Shown here piece by piece: positions 17,817-24,752 of a stretch of DNA of 64,000 nt (within the stretch, counting starts at the first letter, position 1; the number at the start of each line of letters is the position of its first letter). The translations under genes and the position numbers were made by a program. Source of the stretch: Lysobacter sp. HDW10. Lineage in GTDB: Bacteria; Pseudomonadota; Gammaproteobacteria; Xanthomonadales; Xanthomonadaceae. The stretch lies in the NCBI RefSeq assembly GCF_011300685.1, contig NZ_CP049864.1, positions 1,790,885 through 1,854,884 on the forward strand. Reading direction: 5' to 3'. Below the pieces are notes generated by a model. The model had not been told where the DNA came from, searched no databases, and saw only the letters and a program-made list of their open reading frames with translations.

Positions 17817-19114
17817 GTTGATGATTCCGAAGATGATTCAGTGGGATCGTTTGATACAAAGACGTCATCCCACGTTGGACGCCCTGTCTTTGCCCATCGA
17901 GGAACCTTTTCAGTTTCTAGGCGCTCAATAAGCTGAAGAAATGACTCCCGATCTGGTGCGAGGAGTCGAAGTTGATGGAACGTTGCGCCGTACATTCGGC
18001 GAGCGTGTCGCATGACCGATTTAATGCAGGCTTTTGACGCTTCGCCGGTAACCTCTAGGCGCTTCATGCAAGACGCAACGAAATCTAGGCACTCAAATGC
18101 GCCGCGCATATAAGCCATCGGGTCCGTGAGAATGTCGAGCGAGAGCTTTTTACGCGTAGAACTGCGGAACTGGAGCTCCCACCGAACCCACGGTGATTCG
18201 CGGTCGCCTAGTTGTTTGCCCTTCTCATAAACACGAAGCTGTTTCTCGCTGCTGCTATTCCCGACATAAAACGTGCAGCCTTTACCGCTGCCCTTGTCGT
18301 TGAACTCTTTTGCCTCTGGACGCTTCATTTCAGGGCCGAATTTGTAATCAAATTCGCCGAGGTCCCACATGCACTCAGCATGCTTCACTGAATTGACGCC
18401 AAGAAAATCATCGTAAGCAACGTCAACGCGTGTAAGTTGCGCTCCAACGCGTTCGAGCTTCGCTCGAAACGCGCACCACAGCTGCGCGTGGTCTGCGCTC
18501 GCGTTTCCACGCTGTTCAAAAAGTGAGCAGCCGAGACCGGTTAACTCAATGCGAACGGATGGCCTGCCCGTGTCCTTGCGTAACGTCAACGATCCGCCGA
18601 GCTCAATCATGCCGCATGGCTGGTCTTGCAAATTGCGGAGCATGTAGCGGTAGGCGTAAAACTTGCCTGGACCGGCGTCCCTCGAAAGCTGCATAGCGCA
18701 GCCCTCGAAGAAGTATTGGAAAACGTCTAAAGCGCAAGCGCGGACGTTGGCATCGGCGGGGACAAAAACGTATTGACTGCCAACAACGAGCTCGCCGTTT
18801 TCGTCCGCTTCAGAGCCTTTCGGCTTTGGCTTGGGGCCGAAACACTTCAAATGCTCGCCAATGGTCTCTAGATCCCGCCAGCTATACGTGTCCGACACTT
18901 CACGGAGCACATCGAACAGATCCACGCTTCCGGCTACCCAGTCGATACCAGCCCACGTTTTCATGCCTTCGGGAGAGTCGACTCCCCTGTTAGACAAGGG
19001 GAGTCCAGTCAACGCCGTTCCGGCGTCGCCTTGAATGCATCCCGTATGGGGTGAGGTGTTCAGGTTCGGGGCATCAAACACGGGAAAGCCCCTGCGCTGC
19101 TCGCAGCGCGGCAC
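17813..19114 (-). CDS. rolling-circle replication initiator (Rep_trans/RstA type)
   Basis: The protein has 433 residues. It contains the segments VRIELTGLGCSLFE, RVDVAYDDFLG and LRVYEKGKQLG followed by WVRWELQF. This is the replication initiation factor family of Xanthomonas and CTX-type filamentous phages, which nicks the plus origin. The start at 19114 keeps an N-terminal segment (DAPNLNTSPH, CIQGDAGTALTGLPLSNRG) that I recall as conserved in relatives; MKTWAGIDW at 18964 is an alternative. It overlaps the upstream small gene by 41 bp. Confidence 0.88.
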   Translation of the reverse strand: MPRCEQRRGFPVFDAPNLNTSPHTGCIQGDAGTALTGLPLSNRGVDSPEGMKTWAGIDWVAGSVDLFDVLREVSDTYSWRDLETIGEHLKCFGPKPKPKGSEADENGELVVGSQYVFVPADANVRACALDVFQYFFEGCAMQLSRDAGPGKFYAYRYMLRNLQDQPCGMIELGGSLTLRKDTGRPSVRIELTGLGCSLFEQRGNASADHAQLWCAFRAKLERVGAQLTRVDVAYDDFLGVNSVKHAECMWDLGEFDYKFGPEMKRPEAKEFNDKGSGKGCTFYVGNSSSEKQLRVYEKGKQLGDRESPWVRWELQFRSSTRKKLSLDILTDPMAYMRGAFECLDFVASCMKRLEVTGEASKACIKSVMRHARRMYGATFHQLRLLAPDRESFLQLIERLETEKVPRWAKTGRPTWDDVFVSNDPTESSSESST

Positions 19115-19271
19115 CTTCAGAGATGACCAGAAGCGCGGCGGCCTTCATATCGGAAGGGCGCACAGCGGCTAGGAACTCGTCTGGCAATGGGAACAATTGG
19201 GGGTTTGTCCAGCAGATCGAAGTTTCGAGTGCGGCCCACGCGCCGCGCTCCTGGTCAGTAGGGCGACTCAA
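19074..19271 (-). CDS. small phage protein upstream of rep
   Basis: The protein has 65 residues, is Ala-rich and Trp-containing, and has no known motif. The ATG overlaps the previous stop by 4 bp and its end overlaps the start of rep, consistent with a real gene in a compact phage operon. The function is unknown; small proteins at this position in related phages are uncharacterised. Confidence 0.6.
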   Translation of the reverse strand: MSRPTDQERGAWAALETSICWTNPQLFPLPDEFLAAVRPSDMKAAALLVISEGAALRAAQGLSRV

Positions 19272-19477
19272 AACCGAACACTCCGGCGAAATGCTCGTTC
19301 ACGGCGACGACGCGCCACGCGATGTTCGATGTAGTCGTAGAGACGGACCGCACACTCAAGAACAAGCGCCACGACGAAAGCAGCCGTTACCGCGAGCAGC
19401 ACGGCAACAACGGTCAAGTGCACGTTGATCCAGGGCGCGGTTGAAAGCGCGGTGTATAGCGGCGGCGGTGAAAACAT
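19268..19477 (-). CDS. small membrane protein, first gene of the leftward phage operon
   Basis: The protein has 69 residues: one long hydrophobic helix (residues about 18-42) followed by a very basic tail (VARRRRERAFRR). It is the first gene after the divergent promoter region and is coupled to the next gene by a 4-bp overlap. It could be an inner-membrane DNA- or virion-associated protein; this is inference from topology. Confidence 0.6.
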   Translation of the reverse strand: MFSPPPLYTALSTAPWINVHLTVVAVLLAVTAAFVVALVLECAVRLYDYIEHRVARRRRERAFRRSVRF

Positions 19478-19568
19478 CGGTAGATCCCCTGCCCGTGCCC
19501 GAAGGACCCAAGCCCCAACGGGCGTGGGGTCTTGGGTATGTCAAGCCATAGGCATAGACACGGGTCGA

Positions 19569-19603
19569 ACTATGCCTAGGCCTTGAACATTGTCAAGGCC
19601 TAG
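19569..19603 (-). promoter_or_regulatory. leftward phage promoter with perfect inverted-repeat operator
   Basis: CTAGGCCTTGA (19576-19586) and its exact inverse (19593-19603) are separated by 6 bp. On the minus strand a -35 TTGACA (19591-19596) lies in the right arm, and CATAGT (19569-19574) follows after 16 bp. A repressor bound here would block the replication/structural operon. The divergent DUF3693 protein is the likely binder. Shorter CCTATG/CCTAGG repeats nearby may be extra half sites. Confidence 0.7.
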
Positions 19604-19630
19604 AATCAGTCAAGACATAGGGGTACGGGC

Positions 19631-19873
19631 ATGCCTATCTACGACGCTTGCGATAAACCACATGGGCCAGTTGAAATTGCTTACTGCAAAACTCGACAGG
19701 TCCCAGGGCTAGAACGCCGAACTGAAAACCACGACATGATGTTTTTTTGCACGTTAGGGAAAGAGATCAGCAAGGCGAATGGCGGCAAAGGTGACGTAAA
19801 GAAAATCATGATTTACGTCGATGGAAAACGAACGTACGGATGTGAGCAACTGACCAATGACAAGAACAAATGA
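19631..19873 (+). CDS. small phage protein of the regulatory operon
   Basis: The protein has 80 residues, polar and Lys-rich, with four cysteines spread along it and no signal or membrane segment. It is transcribed divergently from the structural operon and overlaps the DUF3693 gene by 17 bp. No family is recognised. It may act with the repressor in lysogeny control or be an antirepressor; both are guesses from position. Confidence 0.6.
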   Translation: MPIYDACDKPHGPVEIAYCKTRQVPGLERRTENHDMMFFCTLGKEISKANGGKGDVKKIMIYVDGKRTYGCEQLTNDKNK

Positions 19874-20213
19874 ACTGATCGACGCGTACAAAAAAAGCCT
19901 TGATTTGCCGTCTGATTACGCAGCGGCGAAGTCTCTGGGACTTCGCCCAAATAGAATTAGTAACTACAGATGTGGCGTGTCTCACGCCGACGATAAGACC
20001 GCGATTATTCTTGCCGATGCACTCGGATTAGATCGCCTTAAAACAATCGCGCAGATAAATAGTGATCGCGCAAGTAGTGCTAGAGATCGAACTTTTTGGA
20101 AGAACGTTGCGAAAGCAGCGAGCCTAGTTTTGCTGTTCAGTACAGGGCTGCACTCGCCCGCACATGCTTCAGAAATAAACGGGAACCCCTCTATGCATTA
20201 TGCGAACTCTTAA
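19857..20213 (+). CDS. DUF3693-like HTH phage regulator with an attachment-site-encoded C-terminus
   Basis: The protein has 118 residues. The N-terminal helix-turn-helix (DYAAAKSLGLRPNRISNYRCG) is followed by ADALGLDRLKTIAQIN, then a hydrophobic segment near residues 85-97. The last six residues (MHYANS) are encoded by the att core and the stop TAA by the flanking chromosomal DNA. In a circular phage the frame would pass the core into 13073-13188 and give about 155 residues. It is the candidate phage repressor. Confidence 0.82.
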   Translation: MTRTNELIDAYKKSLDLPSDYAAAKSLGLRPNRISNYRCGVSHADDKTAIILADALGLDRLKTIAQINSDRASSARDRTFWKNVAKAASLVLLFSTGLHSPAHASEINGNPSMHYANS

Positions 20214-20253
20214 GGCATTTGTCTTAAGGCACCTCGGGTGGATCTTCTGCACC
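20192..20253. repeat. 62-bp direct repeat, copy 1 (att core plus PAP2 5' end)
   Basis: These 62 bp are identical to 46050-46111. The first part is the dif core and XerC arm; the rest is the first codons of the chromosomal PAP2 gene. This copy forms the right junction of prophage A. The DNA then departs from PAP2 sequence at 20254, so the repeat bounds the accessory island. Confidence 0.95.
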
Positions 20254-20268
20254 AACCGGGCTCAGTAA
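20200..20268 (+). pseudogene. PAP2 phosphatase 5' fragment
   Basis: The first 18 codons are identical to the chromosomal PAP2 gene at 46058 (MRTLKAFVLRHLGWIFCT). Then the frame runs into foreign sequence (NRAQ) and a TAA at 20266-20268. It is a remnant left at the old prophage/chromosome junction when the island was inserted or the junction duplicated. Confidence 0.85.
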
Positions 20269-20784
20269 ACCTGTGACGTTCCTGCCCTTGCTCGGTTTTG
20301 TCACAGCTTCACTAAGCGCTCGGGATTGTCACGACTCCAATGATGCAAGCGAGAATCGCCTCGGCGTCACTTTTCCTGGTTTCGTTGTGCGATCTGAGCT
20401 TCGATCCTGGTGAGCTTGGCTTCGATCTTGCTGAGGCGCTTAAGCAGCTCGGCCTGAAAGGACCTCTGGGCCAATTGATTGCCTCCAAGGAAACGCCCCG
20501 TCACCAGCGTACAACCGCCCATTTACCGACCAACAATCGCCCTCGTTTTGTACATTCCCCGAAAAAACGGCCGGAAGAACGAACAGCCGCCGACAACGTG
20601 CCCGAAGTTCCCTGAAGTTGGTGCCTCGCAACTGCCCACTTAGCGGACGCAATCCCGTCTAAGATCTTTCCCCCCACTGGCTGGCCGCTGGTGCCGACAA
20701 CAAAAGGTCCTGCGGCATCGTGATCACGACGACAACATGCCCCACTGTTGTGTTTTTTGGACGGGGTCAACCAAGTCCCGCAGC
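20269..20784. other. 516-bp stretch without a confident gene
   Basis: I see only short frames here. A low-confidence 35-residue frame is listed separately. TGTACATTCC at 20549 and GTACA at 20509 resemble the TGTAC boxes at 22266-22319. The stretch may be decayed transposon end sequence. Confidence 0.5.
20367..20474 (-). CDS. possible 35-residue coiled-coil peptide
   Basis: The frame starts with TTG at 20474 six bases after GGAGG. It encodes a heptad-like peptide (AELLKRLSKIEAKLTRIEAQ) and ends at 20367. It could be a small real gene or the C-terminal relic of a larger coiled-coil protein whose upstream part is lost. The GTG at 20504 is another in-frame start. Confidence 0.25.
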   Translation of the reverse strand: MAQRSFQAELLKRLSKIEAKLTRIEAQIAQRNQEK

Positions 20785-21315
20785 TTAGAAGTCGCTCCCA
20801 GTTGAGTGCGGCAGTCGCGACTCTCCGCCTAACATTCTCCAAGCTGCAGGCGTTATATCGGTGGCTGCAAGATACAGGGGCAGATTATAGCTGCCGAACA
20901 TGCGCCTAAGGCGTCGCCAGTCTCTCCCCATGAAGAGCCACAGATAGTCTTCGTCGAATTGAAATTCCGAGCGAAATGGATAGGTCGGAGCATCAGTTCC
21001 CGCACCCTCTAGCAGGTCGAAGCCATCCAACGTAAGGATACGCGGCGGGGTCGTGTCCTCCCCTTTTGGTGGACCGTAAAAGCCGCACAAACGCTGAGTT
21101 ACGCCATCCAAGCGCACTGCAGGGTCAGGGCGCAAATCGACAACTTCCATCTCGACGCGTTTACGGCCGGCGGCTCGTTTAATCGCGTCAATCACTGCCC
21201 CCGCAGAGGCGTCGTCTGGGCACGCCACGAATGCCGGTGTGCGAACGCTTGGAAACAAGTGGTGCACGTATTCGGAAGCTACCCGTTCTGCTAAGAGCTG
21301 GTGATCAAACGCCAT
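20785..21315 (-). CDS. hypothetical protein paired with SseB-like gene
   Basis: The protein has 176 residues from ATG 21315, which follows GGTGGAG and lies 7 bp after the SseB-like stop; upstream in-frame ATGs overlap that gene. A central hydrophobic strand ending in acidic residues (RILTLDGFDLLEG) looks like a Walker B strand, but no P-loop is present. I do not recognise the family. Tight spacing suggests it works with the SseB-like protein. Confidence 0.65.
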   Translation of the reverse strand: MAFDHQLLAERVASEYVHHLFPSVRTPAFVACPDDASAGAVIDAIKRAAGRKRVEMEVVDLRPDPAVRLDGVTQRLCGFYGPPKGEDTTPPRILTLDGFDLLEGAGTDAPTYPFRSEFQFDEDYLWLFMGRDWRRLRRMFGSYNLPLYLAATDITPAAWRMLGGESRLPHSTGSDF

Positions 21316-21322
21316 CTCCACC

Positions 21323-22090
21323 CTAATGCACCTGTATATGTGACAAATCAAGATTTCGGGTTGGCGCTCGTTCGTAAATTGGCGCAACCTTCGCCGCATC
21401 AAGCCAATCAGGCGTGTCTCCTGGTTCGAAGGACGTTAGATCGATGCTGCGCTCAAAGTTTTCGACGCATCCATGGAGGTTCGTAATGACGGCCCGAGCA
21501 ACCCGTTCGGCATCCTTCTGCGGCACGGCCACTGCGATCAGCAGGCCGCGTTCTTTGGATGTGTGCTCGTCCCCGATTTCTAATGCGTAGGCCGCGACGA
21601 CGCTCGGCAACGTCGAGAAAATGGAATTCAGCTGATCGATCAAGCGTGATGGAACGTCCGTCGGCGGGGCGATGCGAAGTTGGCGATCGCCTGTTTCGAG
21701 CTGTTCCACAATGGCGACTTCGTCCCGATCGAGCAGTGCCGCGACTTCTTCCGGATACAGTAGGCAACTGATCGAATTCGGGTTCAGCAGCAAGATTCGG
21801 CCGCGCGTCAGTTCGAGCAGTTGCCGACCGGTCAGACCGACCAACGTCGCGTTGCCACCGGCGGCCGCCACGGCCTGAGCTTGATCGGTGAAGCACGGGA
21901 AGACCGTGACTCCCTGCGGCGTCGTGAACTGGATGAAGTGCAGACGCCCCCGTTTCGACTTGCGTGGCGCAAGCGCATATAGCGTCGCCCCAAGCAGTGC
22001 CCGAAAAAACGCAGGTTCCGTGGTCTTGTCGGCGATCGCCAGGTCCATCAAGCGATTTATTTCATCTTCCGGGATCACTGGTTGCGGCAC
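21323..22090 (-). CDS. SseB-family protein
   Basis: The protein has 255 residues. The N-terminal half has the SseB pattern (a LYALAP strand, then FTTPQGVTVFPCFTDQAQA and the segment around ILLNPNS). The C-terminal half (LIDQLNSIFSTLPSVVAAYALEI, LLIAVAVPQKDAE) resembles the SseB C-terminal domain. SseB proteins were first tied to serine sensitivity and are common in accessory clusters of unknown role. It leads a two-gene unit with the 176-residue protein. Confidence 0.7.
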   Translation of the reverse strand: MPQPVIPEDEINRLMDLAIADKTTEPAFFRALLGATLYALAPRKSKRGRLHFIQFTTPQGVTVFPCFTDQAQAVAAAGGNATLVGLTGRQLLELTRGRILLLNPNSISCLLYPEEVAALLDRDEVAIVEQLETGDRQLRIAPPTDVPSRLIDQLNSIFSTLPSVVAAYALEIGDEHTSKERGLLIAVAVPQKDAERVARAVITNLHGCVENFERSIDLTSFEPGDTPDWLDAAKVAPIYERAPTRNLDLSHIQVH

Positions 22091-22098
22091 CGTAGTAT

Positions 22099-22317
22099 CT
22101 AAGAGTTCCTTAGTTTACTGCGGGGTTTGGGCGACCGTGCTGTTGGTGTGGCGCGCTGGGCGGGACGCTTGCCTTCGGCGGCGTGGGACGACGCGACCTG
22201 CCGTTTCGCATGACGCGCCTCCAGCCGCGCAAGTTGCTCTTCCAGCTGGGCACCGCACTCTTTGGTGTACCGCGTGAACACTTTCGGTGTACATCCGACG
22301 CACTCACGCCTGTACAT
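22099..22317 (-). CDS. possible small basic protein ahead of the SseB-like gene
   Basis: A 72-residue frame starts at 22317 (MYRRECVGCTPKVF), contains a short charged helix (AQLEEQLARLEARHAKRQ) and a basic tail, and ends 8 bp before the SseB-like start. Two other minus-strand frames are also open here because the DNA is GC-rich, and TGTAC repeats overlap its 5' end. Coding status is doubtful. Confidence 0.25.
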   Translation of the reverse strand: MYRRECVGCTPKVFTRYTKECGAQLEEQLARLEARHAKRQVASSHAAEGKRPAQRATPTARSPKPRSKLRNS

Positions 22318-22319
22318 CC
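22266..22319. repeat. three phased TGTAC boxes
   Basis: TGTAC occurs at 22266, 22288 and 22311, 22-23 bp apart, which is two helical turns. The last two extend to an identical TGTACATCC. An inverted GTACA follows at 22331. Regular spacing suggests binding sites for a dimeric or multimeric DNA-binding protein, possibly transposase or TnpT-like protein. Confidence 0.45.
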
Positions 22320-22555
22320 AAATTTCTACCGTACAAGGGCTTGTGCACTCTTGCGACTTCCGTAGATTTCGGTGTGCACCGATCCCGCTGTCTGCCGCGG
22401 ACAACTCCGCGGAAAGGTACCCTCACTGACATCTCAGTCGCGTGGCTGAATAGCTTCCGAGCTCTCGATCTGAGACATCTGACGACTGATCGACCGCTGT
22501 GGGCACCGCACTCTTATAGGCGGCGCCACCGCAGTCTTGGGGCACTTCACGCAGG

Positions 22556-23509
22556 TCACCGCTCTGCGGGGACCTTGGGGGGCGTGCCGGAGCCTCGACT
22601 CGGTCGTTTGCCCCGCGCAGTCTTCGCCTTTGACGACCCCTCATTCCGGCGCAAAGCCGCTTCCAGTGCAACGGGTAGATCACGGAGCTTGCCCAGTTGG
22701 TCGTCCAAAGCATCCGCCCGCGCACGCTGGATGCCGGATTCACGCTCCGCCGCCATCGCTTTCGAAGTGGCTGCCTCCGCCCGCTGGCCCAGCGACTTCT
22801 CGGCTTCCGCATGCGCCTTTTTGACGGCCGCCAGCTGATTCTTGAGCTCCTTGCCTTCTTGGCGGGCGCGATCGACCTCGGCGTGGGCGCGATCCTCCAC
22901 CGTCCGCACGTGGTTCGCCAGGGATTCCCGCTCGGCCTGAGCGACCTCCTGATGTTCCTGAAGGCGCTGCTCAACCGCCTGGCGGACGGCCTCGGCCTCC
23001 ACTGCCCGTGCGAGCGCAGCCTCTCGCTGCTGGGACACTTCCTCGATCTGCCCTTCGAGCCGACTGACCAGCCGTTGCAGTTCGGCCGCCTGGGTCGACG
23101 CCACGCGTTCGGCGTGCGCAGCCGTTTCCGCCTGCTCACGCAGAACCGCAGCCTCGCTGCCGAAAGCCTCGCGGTCCCGGTGGAGGCCGTCGCGCTCGTC
23201 TTGAAGGGCCGCACGGTCGGCCGCGAGGTCCTCGTCGGCACTGATTCGGGCGCTCTCCAGGGCTAGCGCCCACCACTCCGCCGTTAGGGCAGCGACCGCG
23301 TCCGGCGCGGCCGGGACCGCGAGTTTGGCCTGCTGCGCGTGCAATCGCTGGCCCAGCCCTTGCCACCAAGTCTCTAGCCACCGAGTGACGGTGTTTGGCG
23401 AGCCGGTGCCTAGGAGCGCGCGGATGCGCTCGACGGTCGGTCGCTCGCCGGCGCCAACGATTTCGTCGGCGGCGGTGTGGACGTCGGATTCGGTGATGCC
23501 TCGGGCCAT
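22556..23509 (-). CDS. KfrA-type DNA-binding coiled-coil protein (TnpT-like)
   Basis: The protein has 317 residues. The N-terminal KfrA domain (ITESDVHTAADEIVGAG, RIRALLGTGSPNTVTRWLETWW) binds DNA. Residues of about 75-290 form a long Ala/Glu/Arg-rich coiled coil, and the tail is basic. Divergent placement next to a tyrosine recombinase is the layout of tnpT-tnpS in Tn4651-type Tn3-family transposons, where TnpT helps TnpS resolve cointegrates. A plasmid KfrA origin is possible, but no plasmid replication genes are present. Confidence 0.78.
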   Translation of the reverse strand: MARGITESDVHTAADEIVGAGERPTVERIRALLGTGSPNTVTRWLETWWQGLGQRLHAQQAKLAVPAAPDAVAALTAEWWALALESARISADEDLAADRAALQDERDGLHRDREAFGSEAAVLREQAETAAHAERVASTQAAELQRLVSRLEGQIEEVSQQREAALARAVEAEAVRQAVEQRLQEHQEVAQAERESLANHVRTVEDRAHAEVDRARQEGKELKNQLAAVKKAHAEAEKSLGQRAEAATSKAMAAERESGIQRARADALDDQLGKLRDLPVALEAALRRNEGSSKAKTARGKRPSRGSGTPPKVPAER

Positions 23510-23554
23510 GTCGTGCCTCCTACGCGGGCGCCCTGCCCCGTTGCTTCTGTACTG

Positions 23555-23575
23555 GTGATAAGTGATGATTATCGC
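23555..23575. other. candidate recombination core between tnpT-like and tnpS-like genes
   Basis: GTGATAA (23555-23561) and TTATCGC (23569-23575) are inverted with one mismatch and separated by 7 bp. This is the arm-spacer-arm form of tyrosine-recombinase crossover sites. It sits in the 103-bp divergent region where Tn4651 carries its rst resolution site. Function is inferred from layout only. Confidence 0.45.
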
Positions 23576-23612
23576 TAGAACACGCCGCGTTTCATATCAG
23601 ACAATACATACT

Positions 23613-24692
23613 ATGAAACGAAATAGCACAATCCCCGCAAGCACCGCGACGGCCACCAGCCTGGTGCTGCCCGAACAGTTGGCGGAGCAAGCGGCCGATG
23701 CAGTGCGCGAACTGCTCGCCGAAGCGGCCGCCGCCAACACCACGCGCAGCTACGCCACGGCCCTGCGCTACTGGGCTGGCTGGCATCGGGGCCGCTACGG
23801 CGTGGATCTCACCTTACCGGTCGGCGAGGCCGTGGTGATCCAGTTTCTGGTCGATCACATCCAGCGCAAGAACAAGACCGGGCTGGTCAGCGAACTGCCG
23901 CCGGCCCTGGATGGGACCATGGTGGCCGCCGGGCTCAAGGCCAAAGTCGGGCCGCTGAAGCTCTCCACGGTGACCCAGCGCGTGGCCGTGCTGTCGACGG
24001 CACACAAGCTCAAGCGCCTGGCCAACCCGTGCGACTTGCCCAGCGTCAGGACGTTGCTCAGTCGAGCCCGGCGGGCGGCCGTGAAGCGAGGCGAGCGTGC
24101 CACCAAAAAGACGGCCATCACCCGCCCCGAGCTCGAGGCGATGCTGGCTACCTGCGATGACAGCCTGGAAGGCCTGCGCGACCGTGCCCTGCTCTGCTTC
24201 GGCTTTGCCAGTGGCGGGCGCAGGCGTAGCGAAATCGCGGCAGCCGACATGCGTGACCTGCGCAAGGTCGGCGAGGGCAGCTACATCTATCGGCTGGAGT
24301 ACTCGAAGACGCAGCAGGCGGGGGTGACGGTAGATTCAACTCCGGACAAGCCGATCCTGGGACGCAGCGCCGAAGCTTTGGCGGCATGGCTTGAAGCAGC
24401 CCAGATCCGAGAAGGAGCGATCTTCCGCCGGATCTGGAAGGATCGGGTGGGCCCTGCCCTACTCCCCGGTTCGGTGGCGACGATCGTGAAGCGCCGGGCG
24501 GCCATGGCGGGGCTTGCGGGGGACTTTGGAGCGCATAGCTTACGGTCGGGGTTTGTGACCGAAGCTGGCAAGCAAGGGGTGCCTTTGCCGGCAGTGATGG
24601 CAATGACCGAGCACCGATCCGTGGCGAGCGTGATTGGATATTTTCAGACTGGCGCGGCCGAGGACAATCCAGCGGCACGGTTACTGAAGTAG
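23613..24692 (+). CDS. tyrosine site-specific recombinase (TnpS-like)
   Basis: The protein has 359 residues from ATG 23613; the frame also opens at 23562, but that start would run across the candidate core site. The N-terminal SAM-like DNA-binding half includes NTTRSYATALRYWAGW. The catalytic half has the Arg cluster at 203-205 (GGRRRSE), Lys232, H308-x-x-R311 (AHSLRSG), His334 and the nucleophile Tyr343. All catalytic residues are present, so it is probably active. It converges with the GAP1-like gene 60 bp downstream. Confidence 0.88.
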   Translation: MKRNSTIPASTATATSLVLPEQLAEQAADAVRELLAEAAAANTTRSYATALRYWAGWHRGRYGVDLTLPVGEAVVIQFLVDHIQRKNKTGLVSELPPALDGTMVAAGLKAKVGPLKLSTVTQRVAVLSTAHKLKRLANPCDLPSVRTLLSRARRAAVKRGERATKKTAITRPELEAMLATCDDSLEGLRDRALLCFGFASGGRRRSEIAAADMRDLRKVGEGSYIYRLEYSKTQQAGVTVDSTPDKPILGRSAEALAAWLEAAQIREGAIFRRIWKDRVGPALLPGSVATIVKRRAAMAGLAGDFGAHSLRSGFVTEAGKQGVPLPAVMAMTEHRSVASVIGYFQTGAAEDNPAARLLK

Positions 24693-24752
24693 TTCGGCGC
24701 AAACAGCAGCACACAGAACTGAGCGTTGCCATCGCGTCCGGAGCTATCGACT

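Larger units (their letters stand above)
13056..20208. mobile_element. filamentous prophage A (inovirus) integrated at dif
   Basis: A 17-bp core repeat (13056-13072 and 20192-20208) bounds a unit of about 7.1 kb. It carries a full inovirus set: Rep, SSB, coat proteins, TspB/pIII-like protein, DUF2523/pVI and Zot/pI, plus a divergent regulatory operon. It has no integrase and no secretin (pIV) gene, as expected for phages that use host XerCD and a host secretin. All structural frames look intact, so it may be inducible. Confidence 0.9.

Noticed and set aside
20340-20842. Three overlapping frames of 70-113 residues left of the SseB-like unit
   Set aside because: They overlap on opposite strands, lack ribosome sites and motifs, and look like chance frames in decayed DNA.
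22556-23509. Plasmid partition or replication locus suggested by the KfrA domain
   Set aside because: No parAB, rep or iteron origin lies near; the divergent tyrosine recombinase fits a transposon TnpT better.
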